DNA from: Porphyra umbilicalis
Taxonomy: Eukaryota; Rhodophyta; Bangiophyceae; Bangiales; Bangiaceae
Direction of reading: 5' to 3'
Length of the DNA: 64,000 bases
NCBI GenBank assembly: GCA_002049455.2
Contig: KV919078.1
Coordinates: 1 to 64,000 of the forward strand
A program made the translations under genes and the position numbers. Shown here in pieces: positions 1 through 11,688 of this stretch (its first letter is position 1; every line of letters begins with the position of its first letter). The notes beneath the pieces were generated by a model. That model saw only the letters and a program-made list of their open reading frames with translations, ran no database searches and was not told the origin of the DNA.

Positions 1-1000
1 TACAACGTGCGAAGCAGCCGCCGACGACCAACCCACGCGAACCACCCCCCTCGCGCGGCCGCGCATCCTCGGCAAACAAGCCACCGCCAACAAGCACCGC
101 CGCCGCCGCCGCCCACGCCGCCGCCGTCACCGCCGCGCCTGCCCCCCCCAGCCACAAGCAGACGAATACCCTCGCACCTTCAGACGTGCACACCGCCGCC
201 GGCCTGCCGTCGCACCCGTCCCGGTCGCCACGGCCGCGGCAGTTGGGCGCCGCCGCCGCTGCCGCAGGCAGGCCGCCGTCGAACTCCGCGCCGCCGCCCC
301 CCGCCGGCGCGTCGGCGGCGGTGCGCACGTCCGCTAGCGGCGGCAGCGGCGACGGTGGGGCCATGGACCACAGCCCGCCGCCGCCGCCGCCGCCGTCGCA
401 GCCACCACCCGTCGCAGTCGCGGCGATGGCGGGCGCGACAGCGGCGGCAGCCGCGGCAGGGGAGGCGGCGGTGGCGCTGCCGGCGCCCTTCCTCGCTCCC
501 AACGGCGGCGGAGCTCGTCCCCCGTCAGACAGTGGCGGGGGCGAGGAGTGGGGGGGCACCACAACGGGCGGGGCCGCCGTCAACGCTGCCGCCGCGTCGG
601 CGCGGGGGGGGCGCCGCATCGGACCATGCCATATCGCGCGCGACGGGCGGTGCGGCCGCCGGCGGGGACACCCACACGCGCGCGCGGGGGGGTGGGTGGG
701 GCTGGTCGCCTCGTCGGCGCGACGGCCGACCGCGCGCCGGCTGTGTTGGTCGCGGGCGGTCGCGCACCGACGCGCGCGCGGGGGGTGTGTCGGGCGTGTG
801 CGGCCGCCGCGGTGGTGACCCCGACGACAGCGGTGGTGCGGCCGTCGGCAGCTCCCGCCGGGCGTCCGGGAGCCCTCTCCTCCAGGACGATGGGTCGCGA
901 GCGTCTGCTTGAAAATTCGAACAGAATGTGCCTTGGTTGTCCCGTGGAGCGCCATCGCCGGACTTAACCACAAAATACAGTCCACGCGTCTGACCAGATC
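1..1000. other. GC-rich Pro/Ala/Gly low-complexity stretch, no supported gene
   Basis: All six frames are open for long distances because the sequence is almost entirely G and C with CCG/GGC repeats. A + strand reading from about 186 to 640 (Pro/Ser/Ala-rich, with a well-placed ATG at 363) looks slightly more protein-like than the others and could be the end of a gene entering from the left, but no domain is recognisable. Confidence 0.3.
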
Positions 1001-1672
1001 GACGTTTCCGGGTGTCTGAACGCACCACCCTCATTCTGAGGCAACTGACCCGGACATCCTACGAAAAGCGACGTACGGCGCCCGTATGACCGCGGCTGAC
1101 ATGCTACAAACGAGAAAAGCTACAGAAAGTGCTGGACGCATGTTGCGCACCGAACCATGCCCAAAGGACCCGCAGCAGTGATCGATACACTGCGTACCGC
1201 CCGAAAAGGTGTGCAAACGGGGTCAACCGCAAGTACTCCCGCGCGTGCACTGGAGAAAAAAAAAAGTTATGTGTGTGACCCCATGCGCATGTTGATAAGT
1301 ACCCTAGACTAAAGTCCAGGGAATTTTGTCCATCAAGCGCGCTCTTCGACCCGAAAATTGGAACCACGTTGAAACTGAATTCAAGTAGACGGGACCTGCA
1401 GTCCAAATTGTGCATTTAGGACGTCTCTGGAGCGGCACGCTTGGATGCATCTGCCATTTCGAAGCGTCAAGTATCCGGCGCCGCCTCCAGGCGACTTAGG
1501 TCGGGTTCCGCGTCGCGGCCTGTCCGCCTCTTTTGCCGTTCAAGATGCCCGCGCTCCACCCCCTTCCATCCCCTGAGCTGCGGGACCGGCATGTCCTCCG
1601 GCACCGCTACTGTGGCCGTCCACCCCGACCCGAGCCCCACGACAAGGGCGGGCGGGCGCTCCCTTGGCATAG
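1001..1672. other. Intergenic region 5' of the RecQ gene
   Basis: Base composition drops to near-normal GC and stop codons appear in all frames. It presumably contains the RecQ promoter and 5' UTR. No convincing TATA box, tRNA or repeat was seen. Confidence 0.5.
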
Positions 1673-4600
1673 ATGCTCGGCTTCCGCGCCAACGGTAACG
1701 TTGGCGGCGGCGTTGGCGCCGCTCGCGGGGCGAGTTCCGGCGGCGGCGGCGGTGGCGGCGGCGGCGGAGCCCCCGGGATACGCCTCAACCTCGACGCCGT
1801 CCGCTCGTTCCTGGACGGTGCGCAGGCTGTCGACACCTCAGGTGGCCCGGAGGATGAGGGGCCGCCTGTGACGGCGGCTCGTCCTCCCCTGCTGCCCGTC
1901 CGCCGGCGCCCCCGGAGCGGCCCGCCGCCGCCCCCCCGAGGGGTAGCCAAGCCCCGACGCTCGTCCAACCGACGGCGCACGAGGCCGGGGCGGGCGCCAC
2001 CGAGCCGCGGAATGCATTTTTGCATCCACCACCGCCGGGGGCGCCGCCCCCCGCCGCCCACCCGCCCCGACCACCGGGGGACGGGGGTGGGCGTGCCTTC
2101 CCGGCGGCGGCCGGTGGGCCGGCCGCCGCCCCGCGGGCGCCCCATGCATTTGTGCCCCCCGTCGATGACCTGACCGTGACGGACGCGGAGCTGGAGCTGC
2201 TGCGTGTGGCGGAGGAGGCGGCGACGCAGCGGCGGCGCAACCCGCTTGGGCCCGCCGCCGCGTCGCCGGCGGCGGCGCGTGTGGGTGCGGGAGGCGGTGG
2301 GGACACATCTGAACCAGAGGAAGAGGACTGGTGCTCATCTCAAGCCGTCGCCGCCGCCGCTCGGGCAGAGGAGCAATACTTGAATGCCGGCTCCACGCCG
2401 CGGGTATCCAGTCTCGACGGCGGCGGCGGCGCGGCGGCGGCCATGGACACGGACGAAATTGCGACGGCGCTGCCGACCGCCAAGGACGCCCGGGGTCCGC
2501 CCGCTGGTGCAGCGGCTGGGGAAGGATCGGATGAGGAGGTTGTGGACCTGGTTGACTCGCTCAGCGACGAGGACATCAACCTCAACCAGCAAGTGCGGGA
2601 GCCGCCTGCTGCGGCGACGCCCTCACCCCCCCCCGACACGTCCGCGTCAAAGCGGCCCCGTCGCGTGTCGGTGGTGGGCCAAGGCGCTCGCGCCGGTCCG
2701 GCGGGCGTCGACGACGTGGTCGCGGACGACGACGACGACGACTTTGAGGAGCCGATATTTACGTTTCGGGGCGCCGGCGGGTCGGACGAGGACGCCACAC
2801 CACGCACTCGGCCGCGACAGGTGCCCCGGACACCTGCGAGCGCCGCGCCTCCCCCGCGACGCGTTTCCATCCTCACGACGCCGGGCGTTGGGAGCACGGC
2901 CAACGCTCCGTCGGCGGCAGCGCTCCGGACGCCGGTCAACGCTGCGACGAGGGCGGCGCCGTCGCCACCACCACCGCCACCACCTTCCGACGCTCCCCCG
3001 CCGCCCCTCTCTGGGCGCACGGGACGACCTGCGCCTGCCCGGTCGGCCCCGAATACCCCTACGGCGGCAGCACCGACGACGCCCTCCAACGCCATCGCGC
3101 GCAAGGTGTTGGAAATCAAGTTGATGACGGCGCGGAACCGGGAGGTGCAGGTCAGCCGGGAGATCCTGTCGCCGGACATTGACGACGCAACGGTCTTTGC
3201 GCTGAGCGAGGAACACGAGGAGCTCAAGCGGCGCATTGTCGAGTTTGAGGCGTCCCTACGCGACCTCGGCGGGCCATCGACGCCAGCCGCCCCCTCGCGG
3301 CCGTCTTCCGTCGGTGGCGGTCTGGGCGTGGCATCCACGTCTCCAACCACGTCGGCGTCATCGGTGCCGGTACGGTCTCGCCTGAGTCAAGGCGAGCCGT
3401 CGTCGGGTGCTCGCCGCTTGCCGCCTGCGCCGCCACAATCTGCATCCGTGAGGGATGGCGCCGCTGGCGCGGGCTCCCGCCACCCCCCACGGCAGCAGTT
3501 TGTTGGGGCGATGCATTTCGGTGCGCCGGCCGGGCCCCAGCCGCCACCGCAGTCATCGGCTTACGCGAGCGCCATGCAGTCGGGTCCGTATGATGGAGAC
3601 GGCTCCGGCAACCAGTGGGGGTCCTACTCGGCCATGCCCGGTGGTCGGAGCGACGCAGCGCAGGGGCGGGGTGGCTTTGATGGCGGCGGTGGTGTGCCCT
3701 TTGGTGCATTTGGCGCTGATGGGGGCCCGTCTGGGCACGGCGGCAATGGCGCCGGTGGGGACGGTGGTGGTGGCTTTGGAGCTGGAGGGGGCGGCGGCCC
3801 TAGTGGTGGCTTTGGGGTTGGTGCGGGCGACGGAAACCACTATGGTGGGCACTTCCCGGGCGACCAGGCGCCCAACTTTGACCCCCTCGAAGACGGCGAG
3901 GAGCTGCCACTGGCCTTCACCCCCGCGCCGATGCCTGCCGCTGGCATGCTGGCGGCTGAGGCGGCCGCTCGGGACGCTTCGGACGACGGCACGGATGAAA
4001 ACTCTGCGGCCAACTGGAGCGGCGCCTTCCCGTGGTCAGTTCGGATGATGGACAGTAACCGCAACATCTTTGGCAACAGCGGCTTCCGTCTCAACCAGCG
4101 CGAGGCGATGAACGCCACGATGGCCGGCCGCGACGTATTTGTGCTGATGCCGACAGGCGGTGGCAAATCTCTATGCTACCAACTCACGGCGGTCCTGTCT
4201 GACGGCGTCACCGTCGTCGTCTCGCCCCTGGTGTCGCTCATCAGCGACCAAGTGACCCAGCTGCAGGCGCTCGGCATTTGCTCCGCGGCGTTAACGGCCA
4301 CCTGCGATGCCAGCGTGCGGACGGCCGTGTCGAGGGACTTGTCGTCGTCGCAGCCGGCACTCAAGCTCCTGTACGTCACACCCGAGAAGATTGCACACTC
4401 GCCCGCCTTTTTGCGTCAGCTGGAGACGCTGTACAGCCGTCAGCTGCTGGCCCGGTTTGTCATTGACGAAGCGCATTGCGTGTCGCAGTGGGGCCACGAC
4501 TTTCGACCCGACTACAAGCAGCTGTCCATCCTCAAGCGCAAGTTCCCCTCGGTCCCGGTCATGGCGCTGACCGCGACCGCCACCAAGGAGGTGCGGGCGG

Positions 4601-6468
4601 ACGTCAAGGTGCAGCTGGCTGTGGCTAATGATTGTGCGACGTTCAAGCAGAGCTTTAACCGGTCAAACCTGTCGTACGAGGTGCGGAAAAAGCCCAAGTC
4701 GATCGTCAAGGACATTGCGGCCGAGATTAAGCAAGCGTCCCCGGCAGACCGCTCTGGCATCATCTACTGCCTGTCGCAGCGCGACTGTGAAAAGGTGGCT
4801 ACGGAGCTGGTCAATGAGGACGTGCTTGCGGCGCCGTACCACGCGGGCCTTCCCGCTCCCATCCGGGAGCGCAACCAACACGGCTGGACAGCTGGGGAGG
4901 TGCAAGTCATTTGTGCGACGCTGGCGTTTGGGATGGGCATCAACAAGCACAACGTGCGGTTTGTGTACCACCACGCGATGCCCAAGAACCTCGAAGGGTA
5001 CTACCAAGAGTCGGGTCGTGCCGGCCGTGATGGCAAGCCTTCCCGCTGCGTGCTGTACTTCTCCATGGCGGACCGGTTCCGCATCCACAACATGCTGCAG
5101 AAGGACATGTTGGAGAAGCGGCGCAGCGGGGGCTACCGGGCGGGCGGCACCGGCAGCGACGACCAGGTGGCGCGCAACTTGGAGGGCCTGTCCAAAATGA
5201 CGCTCTACTGCCTCGACGACGTTGAGTGCCGTCGCGCGACGCTGTTGTCCCATTTTGACGAGCGCTTTGACCCTGTCAACTGCTCGCCGAAGTGCGACAA
5301 CTGTCAACACGCCAAGACCGGGTCGGTAGTAACGGAGGAGGACATGACGCAGCATGCTCTTGGCCTCCTCGGCCTGGTGGGGACCTTCACCTCGATGCGT
5401 CATCGCCCAACCGCGCAATACGTTATCGAGGCGTACAAGGGCCGCCGCTCTCGTCTCAAGGAGAACCACAGGGACGTGGACGGGTTTGGCGCTGGCAAGG
5501 AGCTCCACGACTCGCAGGTGCACCGCATTGTGGAGGAGCTGGCCCGCCTCTCGGTCCTGCTCGTGGACATCGACGTTGGTGAGTATGGTCAGGTTGTGGC
5601 CACGCTGCGGGTGTCCCTCCCGATGCACAACCGCGTCCGGGTCGGGGAGCTCCGCGTGTACCTCAAGGCTCGGACGGCGGCGCCCAAGCCTCGTTTTGGT
5701 GATGTGGCTGCCGACACTCCCGCCAGGCCGTCGCGCAAGAAGCGGGCAGCCGCGCCCGTAGCCTCCACTGCCTCCCGCGCCTCAGCCGACAGCCCGACCG
5801 CGTCCCTACGTGCCCTTGCGCTCACACTCTCCAAGTCCGTGTCGGGCCTCTCGGCGCCAATGGCCAAGACCGTTGCGGCGCAGATGCCCGTCAGCCTGGC
5901 GGATCTGCGGCAGTGCGGCGTGCGGGAGAGCGTGGTGGCGTCTCGAGGCCAGGACATCCTCAAGATGGTGATGGACGCATGCCGTGTTAGTGTCCGAAGA
6001 ACGTCCGCGGCCGCCGCAAGCAGTCGCACCCGGGCTCCAGCGGCGCCTGCGATGGGCGCCTTCGGTTCTGTGCCCAAGAAGCGGACGACTCGCACCTCCA
6101 CAGCTGCCGCCGGCTCTTCCGCGGCCGGGTCGACCGTGTCGCCCTATTTTTCGTCACAAGCAGCGACTGCGCGGGCTGGAGCGGGCAGCACGGCGCGTCG
6201 CGCGTTTGGTGCCGCCGGTATGGACAGCGCCATCATCTCGGTGGACGACGGGGACGTCGACGTCGCGCCTTCTGGGGGCGGCCAAGCCCAGCGGATGCTT
6301 GCGGGCTCTTCGCGGCGGGCTGCGCCTTTTGGTAGCCTACCGCCCAAGCGGCCGAGCCCAAGTGGCGCCCCGTCTGCGCCCCCACTGGGGAGGCCTTCCA
6401 AGAGGACGCGGCCGGCTCCGTCTTTCGCTGTGACACGGGAGCTGGACTCGGACTTCCAAGACTTATGA
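1673..6468 (+). CDS. RecQ family ATP-dependent DNA helicase (BLM/Sgs1/RECQL4A-like)
   Basis: 3'-5' DNA helicase expected to act in recombination and fork repair in the nucleus. The core is clear. Motif [11 protein letters not shown] lies at 4141-4170, the DEAH box followed by [12 protein letters not shown] begins at 4465, the ALTATAT motif is near 4565, and motif [10 protein letters not shown] is at 5011-5034. A RecQ zinc-binding region with Cys residues ([16 protein letters not shown]) spans about 5206-5310, followed by a winged-helix region and an HRDC-like helical domain at about 5796-5985. The long N-terminus is disordered (Pro, Ala, Gly and acidic patches), as in BLM-type proteins. The frame of the helicase is open from 1858 but has no ATG before 2443. 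A protein-like start ([12 protein letters not shown]) at 1673 lies one frame away and joins at the G run 1857-1860, so I placed the start there, assuming a frame break or small intron. The exact N-terminus is uncertain; the helicase identity is firm. Confidence 0.93.
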
Positions 6469-7038
6469 CTGGTTTTTGTCCTCTTCTTGTCCCCGTTTCT
6501 GTTCGTCTGTCATGACTTCGCAGTGACTTGCTTTTTCTTTCGCTGGCTCCGTTGTAAACCTTTGGCGCTCGAGTGCGTTGTCTCCAAACCAGCTCTGGTG
6601 TGTCTTGTTCTGTTCCTCTCTGACTCGGCATTTGTTTTCCCATATTACTTACCCAAGTGTTCGAGCCGGTCTTCCATACGGCGTGCACTAGCCCTGCAGC
6701 ATCGCTGGGTTGTCAAGCAGCCGGTGCTCCCAGACAAGATCCCGGTGGCCGGAACGAAACGCGCAAGCAAGTGCATCTCAGGAGTCATCGTGGAGAATCG
6801 GATGTCAGATCCTGATGCGGGTGTGCGGCAAGCTCTGAAAGCGTACGCGACAGGTGCAACCGTTGGCAGGAATGCACCGCGCTACGCAAAGATATTGAAA
6901 TGTGGCCACGGGGGGAACAACGCCGCCTGGGCCTCGCGTAGACGATCGACAACCCCGTCAAAACTCCCCCCAAAAACCCCCAGCGCAGCACCGCTCCGAG
7001 CGCCCGGCACCCTGTACACTATCCCCGACACGGGTGGG
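6469..7038. other. Convergent 3' intergenic region (RecQ / ABC1 kinase)
   Basis: The two flanking genes converge here, so the stretch should hold both 3' UTRs. The first 200 bases are T-rich on the + strand, which suits a RecQ 3' UTR. No repeat or RNA gene was seen. Confidence 0.5.
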
Positions 7039-9063
7039 TCAAACGGTGAAGCGTGCCAGCCGCCGGTCCATGGCGCGCAGCTTAGCCATCCCAATGGCCA
7101 GCCGGAGCAGCGACACGGCGGCGACGACCCACATGACGCGCGACGAGGCGGCAAAGCGCGTCGCCGACGTCATCAACACCGACGCAATGTTGCACGCGGT
7201 CGCGGCGAGGAGGGCGGTGCCGAGGTTCTCCTGCACCAGCGACATGCGCCGCAGCGACCGCTCCGAGTCGAGCACCCGCACGCGGAGCTTGAGGTCCCCA
7301 TTGGCCATCCGCCGCATCGTTTCCTCCACATAGGCGACCTTGCGGGGCTGCGTCACGACCGCTGCAATGTCCTTTGGCCGCAGCCCGACGCGCTTCAACC
7401 CCGACTGCGCCACCGTCAGGGCCGCCCCCACGCCGAGGCCGCGGCCGACGCCATTGAGCCCACCGCGGATGTCGGCGAGCTCCCGCAAAAACGGGCCCGC
7501 CACGGCGGTCAAGTCATAGTTGGGGTCCAAGCCCTTGCCAATGCCCTCCAGCGTGCTGAAGGAGCGGTACACAAACGCAAACACGGGTGGAAAGCGAAAG
7601 GGCGCGTCGTCGCCCACCGACAGCAGGTCCTCCCCAATCATATCCAGCCGCTTCGTCACGTCCGTCCGCCGCTCCGCGTTGGTCGAGCCCGCCGCCAGCG
7701 CACCGCGAAAGGACGTGAGGAGGGAGCGCCCAATCTTCTCCACCCCCACCCGGTCCGCGCCGCGCTTCAATACGCCCATTTTGGTCATCGCGTCGACGAC
7801 ATCCTTTTCCGAGCCGCCATAGATGCCAAAGAGGGCGTCCACAAGCCCTTCACGTACGGCGGGGGGGACTTCCGACATGGTGCCCGTGTCATAATAGATA
7901 AGGCGCCCGTCGGCGACAGCGTCCACGTTGAGGTTGCCCGGGTGGCAGTCGCCGTGGAAGAAGCCGTGCCGCAACACCTGGATGAGGAAGGCCTCGGCCG
8001 ACCGGCGGGCAACCACGACCGGGTCGATGCCCATGGCGGCCAGTGCGGCCGTGTCAGAAATTTTGACGCCCTCCACAAACTCCATCGTCAGCACCTTTTC
8101 CGACGTCCGCTCCCAGTACACGACCGGCACCTTGACCCAGGGGACGTCCGCAAAGTTGCGGCGGAAGCGGTCCCCGTTGGTGCCCTCGACCATGTAGTCA
8201 ATCTCCTCCCACAGCAGCCGCGCGCTCTCGTCGTACACCCGCTCCCACGACGCGTCTTCGGAGCCGGTGCGGGAGTCGAGCTTGTCCGCCAACACCGCCA
8301 ACGCGCGCAAGTTTTTGAGGTCCACGTCAAACAGCTCGCGCAGGCCCGAGCGTTGGACCTTGACGGCGACTTGGCGGCCGTCATAGACGGCCCGGTGGAC
8401 CTGGCCGAGGCTCGCCGCCGCGATCGGCTCCAGCTCAAACGAGTCGTACAGCTCAGTCAGGGAGCGGCCGAGCTCATTCTCAATCGTCTCGGCGGCGAGC
8501 TCCCCAGAAAAGCCGGGCACCCGGTCCTGCAAGCTCGACAGCGCCGCCACGTACTCGGCGGGCACCACGTCCACCCGCGTCGACAGCAGCTGGCCGAGCT
8601 TGATAAACGTCGGCCCGAGGGACAGCAACCCATCCTTGAGTCGCGCCGCAAGGGCCACCCGCTCCGTGGCGGCCACGTCGGGATCGGCCATGCGCCGACA
8701 CCGAAACTCGGCGAAGAGCATCCGCAGCGCAAACGACCAAATCTCACACGTGCGGGAGACGGCGGAAGCGTAGCCCTTGTGGGTCCACCGGCCAGGCTTC
8801 TCCTTGGTCGGCTCTGGCTCGGCGGCGGCGGTGGCGGCAGCAGGGAGGCGCGCGTCCATGCGCGCCCGCCGCGGGGGCACCCGCGGGATGGCGACGGGGG
8901 CGGGTCTGGTCCTTCCGGGCCACGCGGCGGCGCGGGCGGCCCATGCGGGCGGCCGTGGCCGGGTTCGAGCGGCAGCACCTTGCCGCCGGCCACACACGCA
9001 GTTGCGGTGCGAGAGGGGGAGGCGCGACGGGGGGACAGGGGGGAGGAACGCGGCGCTCCCCAT
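7039..9063 (-). CDS. ABC1/UbiB-family atypical kinase, plastid type (ABC1K)
   Basis: Atypical protein-kinase-like ATPase of the ABC1/ADCK/UbiB family; plant homologues act on plastoglobules or in plastid prenylquinone and tocopherol metabolism. The 674-residue product has the family hallmarks. They are the KxGQ motif in FIKLGQLLSTR (about residue 155), the Ala-rich loop AAASLGQVH (about 215), the lysine strand VAVKVQR (about 232), the ExD region EEIDYMVEGTN (about 286), the catalytic loop HGDCHPGNL (about 370) and YDTG in place of the usual DFG (about 391). A C-terminal hydrophobic stretch follows. Translation is placed at the ATG whose complement is 9061-9063; upstream in-frame codons lack an ATG. 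The first ~65 residues (MGSAAFLPPVPPSRLPL then Arg/Ala/Pro-rich) look like a plastid transit peptide. The frame is intact throughout. Confidence 0.93.
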   Translation of the reverse strand: MGSAAFLPPVPPSRLPLSHRNCVCGRRQGAAARTRPRPPAWAARAAAWPGRTRPAPVAIPRVPPRRARMDARLPAAATAAAEPEPTKEKPGRWTHKGYASAVSRTCEIWSFALRMLFAEFRCRRMADPDVAATERVALAARLKDGLLSLGPTFIKLGQLLSTRVDVVPAEYVAALSSLQDRVPGFSGELAAETIENELGRSLTELYDSFELEPIAAASLGQVHRAVYDGRQVAVKVQRSGLRELFDVDLKNLRALAVLADKLDSRTGSEDASWERVYDESARLLWEEIDYMVEGTNGDRFRRNFADVPWVKVPVVYWERTSEKVLTMEFVEGVKISDTAALAAMGIDPVVVARRSAEAFLIQVLRHGFFHGDCHPGNLNVDAVADGRLIYYDTGTMSEVPPAVREGLVDALFGIYGGSEKDVVDAMTKMGVLKRGADRVGVEKIGRSLLTSFRGALAAGSTNAERRTDVTKRLDMIGEDLLSVGDDAPFRFPPVFAFVYRSFSTLEGIGKGLDPNYDLTAVAGPFLRELADIRGGLNGVGRGLGVGAALTVAQSGLKRVGLRPKDIAAVVTQPRKVAYVEETMRRMANGDLKLRVRVLDSERSLRRMSLVQENLGTALLAATACNIASVLMTSATRFAASSRVMWVVAAVSLLRLAIGMAKLRAMDRRLARFTV

Positions 9064-9764
9064 CGGGGCCACGCGGCGGGGGCGGGGAAGGGGGCAATGC
9101 GCCGCCGTGCGGGGAGCAGAAGAACGCGTGGATGCAACCAAGGGGATAATGCCGATGCCGGAGAGTCAGAGGCTGACGGGGTGAGGTCGGGGGGGAAGGG
9201 GGGGAGAGGCGGGGGAGACGAGGGGAGGGTCCCTGACCCCACCACGGGGACGGGCGACGCTGGCGGTCGCCGGGATGACCTCCGCTGCGCCCCACGCGGC
9301 CGGCACGGCAGGCCACCCGCCTTCGCGAGCAAAGCTCGACCCGTTTGGAGCGCTGCGGTGCAAGTAGAACATGGGCTACTTGTCGTCGATCCAGAAAACG
9401 GGTGCGGTGGCAGCGACAAGTGCAAGGCCCTGCAATGTGGCCCGCATGCAGCCGCCGCTCGTGGTCAGCAGGCCACAGACGGGCTGACCACACACCAAAG
9501 TCAGGCTACGAAAATCGACCGCACACCAGCTCTTGCGGGCGCCCGCGGGCCTTGTGAGGTGCGATCGCTCGAGTCCCGGTGCGTACGTACATGCATTACA
9601 AGGCACTTACGTTGCGAGAGAAGTTGAAAGAAGACCACACGTAGAACTCACCAATCAACGTCAGAGCTTCTTCACAAAAGCGAAAAGGCACCTCATGACA
9701 CGTGTGAAAGTGTGTCGTCAACCCGACGCCGACCACCGCTCTTTGCGTCGTCCCGGCTGACGGG

Positions 9765-10062
9765 GACGCAACCGACCCCGGACGCAACCGACCCCGGACG
9801 CAACCGACCCCGGACGCAACCGACCCCGGACGCAACCGACCCCGGACGCAACCGACCCCGGACGCAACCGACCCCGGACGCAACCGACCCCGGACGCAAC
9901 CGACCCCGGACGCAACCGACCCCGGACGCAACCGACCCCGGACGCAACCGACCCCGGACGCAACCGACCCCGGACGCAACCGACCCCGGACGCAACCGAC
10001 CCCGGACGCAACCGACCCCGGACGCAACCAACCCCGGACGCAACCAACCCCGGACGCAACCA
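9765..10062. repeat. 16-bp tandem repeat, 18 full copies plus a partial
   Basis: The unit gacgcaaccgaccccg repeats 18 times from 9765 to 10052, followed by a 10-base partial copy. Sixteen units are identical; the last two carry a G-to-A change (ccga to ccaa). The period is not a multiple of three, so every frame encodes the same 16-residue periodic peptide, which explains the spurious long frames across it. Confidence 0.97.
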
Positions 10063-11666
10063 TTGTGCATTGCTCCTCTCCCACATCCCTCCCCCCCGTC
10101 CCAAGCAGCCGTTTGGCGGTTGGCCACGTCCGCGCCACCGCGCCGCCCGTCTGCGCCGCCTGTGCCTCCCGCCCACCAACGCCGATGGACCGCCCTCCCC
10201 TCCGCCGCGGGCGGTCGACGCGCGTGTCGGTCCGGCCGCGTCCGCCACGGGGGTGACCACGGTAGCCACCCGCCCGACGTGGCGCGCGAGTGACGCGCTT
10301 CCGTGCGGGTGGCGGGGCAGACGCCGTCGGTGGCGGCGGCGCTGTGCGGCGGCGCTGGCGGCTCGGTGAGTGCCGTGAGCGGCGGCGGCGACCCTTTGAG
10401 TGCCGTAAGCGGCGCTGGCGACCCGTCGCGTGCCATGGGCGGCGCTAGCGATCCGGCGAGTGCCGTCTGCGGCGCCCTCGCCCCTCCCGCCGCCCGTCGC
10501 CCGCGCCGTCGACCTTGTCCATCCCACCACCGCCGCCGCGTCTGCCTGCCGCCACCGTCTCCGCCTCTGCTCGCCCCGACCGACGACTGCCGGTGGCGTG
10601 TGCGTGTCTGGCGGCACGTGCCGTCGGGTGGCTTCCTCCCCGCCACAGCGGGCACCGCCGCCGCCGCGGTGTGGCGCGCCCACGTGCACCTCGGCTGGCT
10701 GAGGGGCAGGGGGGGCAGGAGGAGGTGGTGCCTGCTCCCGCCCGTCTTCTCTGTGGAACGCACGACAGCGCGGTCCTTGCCATTGGCCGGGGCCTCTGGC
10801 GGGCACGGGCAAACCACACACCCATGCGCCCGTCGTTGGTGCGGCTGGGGCGACCACGCACCCGCGCGTCCGCAGCGCACCCCCGATTGGACGGGGGGCT
10901 TCGTTCACGGGTGCAAGAGTGGGGATCTCTGGTGGCAGCCCCCGCCCACAGGGGAGGGGGGTGCGGACCCAAGGGCCCGCCCGTGCGCACCGGCCCGCCC
11001 CAACGCCATTGACGGGCACGTCGCTCCAACGTGGCTTGCCGCCGCGGCAGCGTACAGAGATTGCTCGTTGACGCGGCTCGGTGCCAGACAATGTCGGCAC
11101 CCTCACCGACGGTGTGCGAGCTGTACGGCACCACGGCGCTTTTGTGGGGGGGGTACCGCCGGTGGTTTGCCCACCGGGCGCGCTGCCGTGAATGCGCCGT
11201 GCCGTGGAGGTGGCGGCGTTCCATGGGCTGCTGCTGCCACGGAAAGGGGCCTGCAGAGGGCCAGCCGGGGGCGCAGCCGCTAGAGGCGCGGGTGCACCAG
11301 GCAGTGGCGCAACAGAGCCACTCAAAGGGAACGAGTCCGACCAGCACACCGCAACCCGCGGCCGTGTGTTGCTCACGTCCGTAGCGGGCAGTGGAGTCAC
11401 GCCCAAATCCACAGCTTTCGGACAATGCAGTTTTCAACGTCAGGCCTTTTGACCAACAACTCGAACAGCAGTAGAACCGATCCCTCTCGAGATCTCCCCA
11501 CCGCCCCCCGAGGGATCGCCCGCTGCGCTGCAGCGCGGTGGCCCAGTGCAGTTGCTGCTCTTGTCCCCTACCCGATCCCTCTGCTCCACGCCTTTGGCAT
11601 TGTCAGGCTGCACCTGCGCCGCCCTCCTCCACCTCATTCCGCAGCTCCTTTTCTCCCCCACCCCCT

Positions 11667-11686
11667 CCCCCCCCCCCCCCCCCCCC
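11667..11686 (+). promoter_or_regulatory. C20 tract immediately 5' of the MIPS start
   Basis: An uninterrupted run of 20 C, itself preceded by a C/T-rich stretch, ends two bases before the ATG at 11689. Four other genes in the window show the same arrangement. Its role (core promoter, 5' UTR element or neutral) is not known. Confidence 0.55.
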
Positions 11687-11688
11687 TA

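Larger units (their letters stand above)
9064..11688. other. Divergent intergenic region (ABC1 kinase / MIPS)
   Basis: This 2.6-kb stretch separates divergent starts. It holds the 16-bp tandem array and GC-rich low-complexity sequence with overlapping long frames on both strands, none with a recognisable domain. Promoters of both genes should lie here. Confidence 0.5.

Noticed and set aside
525-1034. 169-codon - strand frame at the left edge
   Set aside because: Pro/Arg-rich, no domain, and overlapped by equally long frames on the other strand.
9765-10062. CRISPR array
   Set aside because: Units are contiguous 16-mers without spacers, in a eukaryotic context.
9693-11437. Several long frames on both strands across the 16-bp repeat and up to the MIPS gene
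   Set aside because: They are made of the periodic repeat plus low-complexity GC sequence, and no frame has a recognisable domain or a better start than the others.
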